16,214 nt of DNA, from the NCBI GenBank assembly GCA_030639705.1, contig DAOWKX010000024.1:1-16214 (forward strand), read 5' to 3'. The stretch is from Candidatus Aminicenantota bacterium (lineage in GTDB: Bacteria > Acidobacteriota > Aminicenantia > UBA2199). Below are positions 16,001 through 16,214 of the stretch, in pieces. A program made the translations under genes and the position numbers. The notes beneath the pieces are model-generated. The model saw only the letters and a program-made list of their open reading frames with translations, was not told the DNA's origin and did not search any database. Every line of letters starts with the position of its first letter. Position 1 is the stretch's first letter.

Positions 16001-16214
16001 CCACCCCGTGGAGGCATGATGCCCACATCATTGTAATAGGTTAATTGTTTGGGTGGGCCTCCTTCTGAAGGCATGATATATACCTGGCGGGAGCCAGAGT
16101 ATTCAGCTGAAAAGGCGATCCACTTGCCATCCGGAGATATTTTGGGAAAAATTTCCATACCTTCATGGGATGTTAGGCGGGTGGCATTACCGCCTTTTAC
16201 CGAAACTGACCAGA
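13060..16214 (-). CDS. Tricorn-family S41 protease (5' end outside window)
   Basis: At least 1050 residues. Numbering from the Met at 16158, 18 further in-frame residues (WSVSVKGGNATRLTSHEG) precede it to the window edge, so the true start is upstream. The N-terminal half is beta-propeller, with repeated blades such as ISPDGKWIAFSA, SSPDGKWIYYLS, WSPDSKKLVFSD and WSPDSRWITYTK. A Lys/Ala-rich linker lies near 489-514. A helical C1 domain (about 630-700) ends in GELNAGHCYV, a PDZ domain spans about 705-800, and the S41 core follows. Catalytic residues: H687, nucleophile S911 (YSSSGGDEFPY) and E969 (VEGVGVYPD). The S911-E969 spacing of 58 equals that of Thermoplasma Tricorn (S965, E1023). Tricorn Ser745 corresponds to Gly686 here. 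Tricorn degrades oligopeptides to short fragments; bacterial homologues are often periplasmic, but the signal region is not visible. Confidence 0.93.
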   Translation of the reverse strand, partial: WSVSVKGGNATRLTSHEGMEIFPKISPDGKWIAFSAEYSGSRQVYIMPSEGGPPKQLTYYNDVGIMPPRGGFDYIVMDWTLDSKKILVRANRTPFQERMGKYFLVSLEGGLETPLQIPEAGFGSFSPCGKKIVYTPISREFRTWKRMKGGRAQDVWTYDLEKDISQRITTFPGTDQHPLWYKNKLYFVSDRDLKLNFWSYDLNSKKIEQVTRYTEYDVLWPSGHNGLVVYENDGQIHKLDLNGGKTEKITVNIHFDNPNLLPYFKNVSKFVSRFGGVLTAKAKRAVFDARGDIFTVPAKKGVTVNLTRTQGIREMYPVSSPDGKWIYYLSDKTGDYEMYLLDPKTKKSIQITHNHKVWKYPPVWSPDSKKLVFSDMNRELQILDIDTKKITRVDRGRFSSIRHYDWSPDSRWITYTKEIDNKLQAVWVYSLERNKSYTLDDGKYNDYGACFSKCGKYIYFLSDRDFNMDFKTGFSSMDFDFIYNKTMRVYAMALVKDAPNIFKEENDLEEVKKPAAASAKDKKSKKGKEQKKEAVTVKIDFENIANRVNAFPMSSGQYNMIQDIGEGKIVYLKDQELRMYNLKDKKDELIIKDIQYGSLSADNKKLLYRAKDKWGIIDIKPKQKVGTGALKLDGLTMKIDPVKEWQQIYNEGWRIYRDWFYVKNMHGVDWPKMKEKYHKWLPFVSHRADLDYVFGELVGELNAGHCYVNWGDFKRVKRINNGLLGAELKADPDSNRYIISKIYQGENWNKGTRSPLTEQGVDINTGDYLIELNGYNVTAKDNPYRFLENTANQKITIKVNSKPDASGARTYWIKPISTELNLFYMDWVETRRKMVDKLSKGRIGYIHVPNTAIEGNRELFKGIYAQSHKEALIIDDRYNGGGWDSIKMIEKLLRSPMSYWHARGLELNLDPTFGHDGPKVMLINHYSSSGGDEFPYSFRKKKLGILIGTRTWGGLVGYGWSPGLVDGPSFAVPMFGIVSINGEFVVEGVGVYPDPGFEVYDRPEEVAKGKDPSIEAAVKCLLEQLKKKPPKKITNPEDPDRSKWFEKEIK

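Noticed and set aside
13060..16158. Met at 16158 as the true start of the Tricorn-like protein
   Set aside because: The frame stays open to the window edge and the upstream residues (GGNATRLTSHEG) continue a propeller blade, so the gene begins outside the window.

Overview
This 16.2 kb window reads as a chromosomal segment from a Gram-negative (diderm) bacterium. It encodes an Omp85 outer-membrane assembly protein, TamB, a periplasmic SurA-like chaperone, apolipoprotein N-acyltransferase and a PagL-type lipid A deacylase. The mix of a DUF5916/CBM9-like outer-membrane protein, a very large Tricorn-type S41 protease, a YhaM-type RNase and a transaldolase next to envelope genes suggests Acidobacteriota, perhaps an Aminicenantes-like lineage. 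That placement is inference from gene content only. No rRNA, tRNA, CRISPR array, transposase or phage gene was seen.

Layout. (1) Bases 1-1205, minus strand: 5' part of a DUF5916 protein with its own promoter and an apparently leaderless start. (2) Bases 1245-10538, minus strand: a tight run of seven genes in transcription order: transaldolase, tamB, a bamA/tamA-like Omp85 gene, a short SurA-like chaperone, a YhaM-type exoribonuclease, a small membrane zinc-ribbon protein and a DUF6498 membrane protein. Most junctions overlap or nearly abut, and an extended -10 promoter lies just upstream of the transaldolase. (3) Bases 10539-10693: a divergent promoter region containing a dyad. (4) Bases 10694-12873, plus strand: lnt and pagL, overlapping by 4 bases. 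(5) Bases 12878-13058: a 181-bp imperfect-palindrome repeat element filling the gap between convergent genes. (6) Bases 13060-16214, minus strand: most of a Tricorn-family protease whose N-terminus lies outside the window.

The central theme is envelope building. TamB and the Omp85 protein would form a transport/assembly pair, the SurA-like protein would escort unfolded outer-membrane proteins, Lnt completes lipoprotein maturation and PagL trims lipid A. The points most worth a second look are an apparent frameshift in a run of nine T that separates TamB from its membrane anchor, the palindromic repeat element, and an Omp85 protein with about seven POTRA-like repeats.
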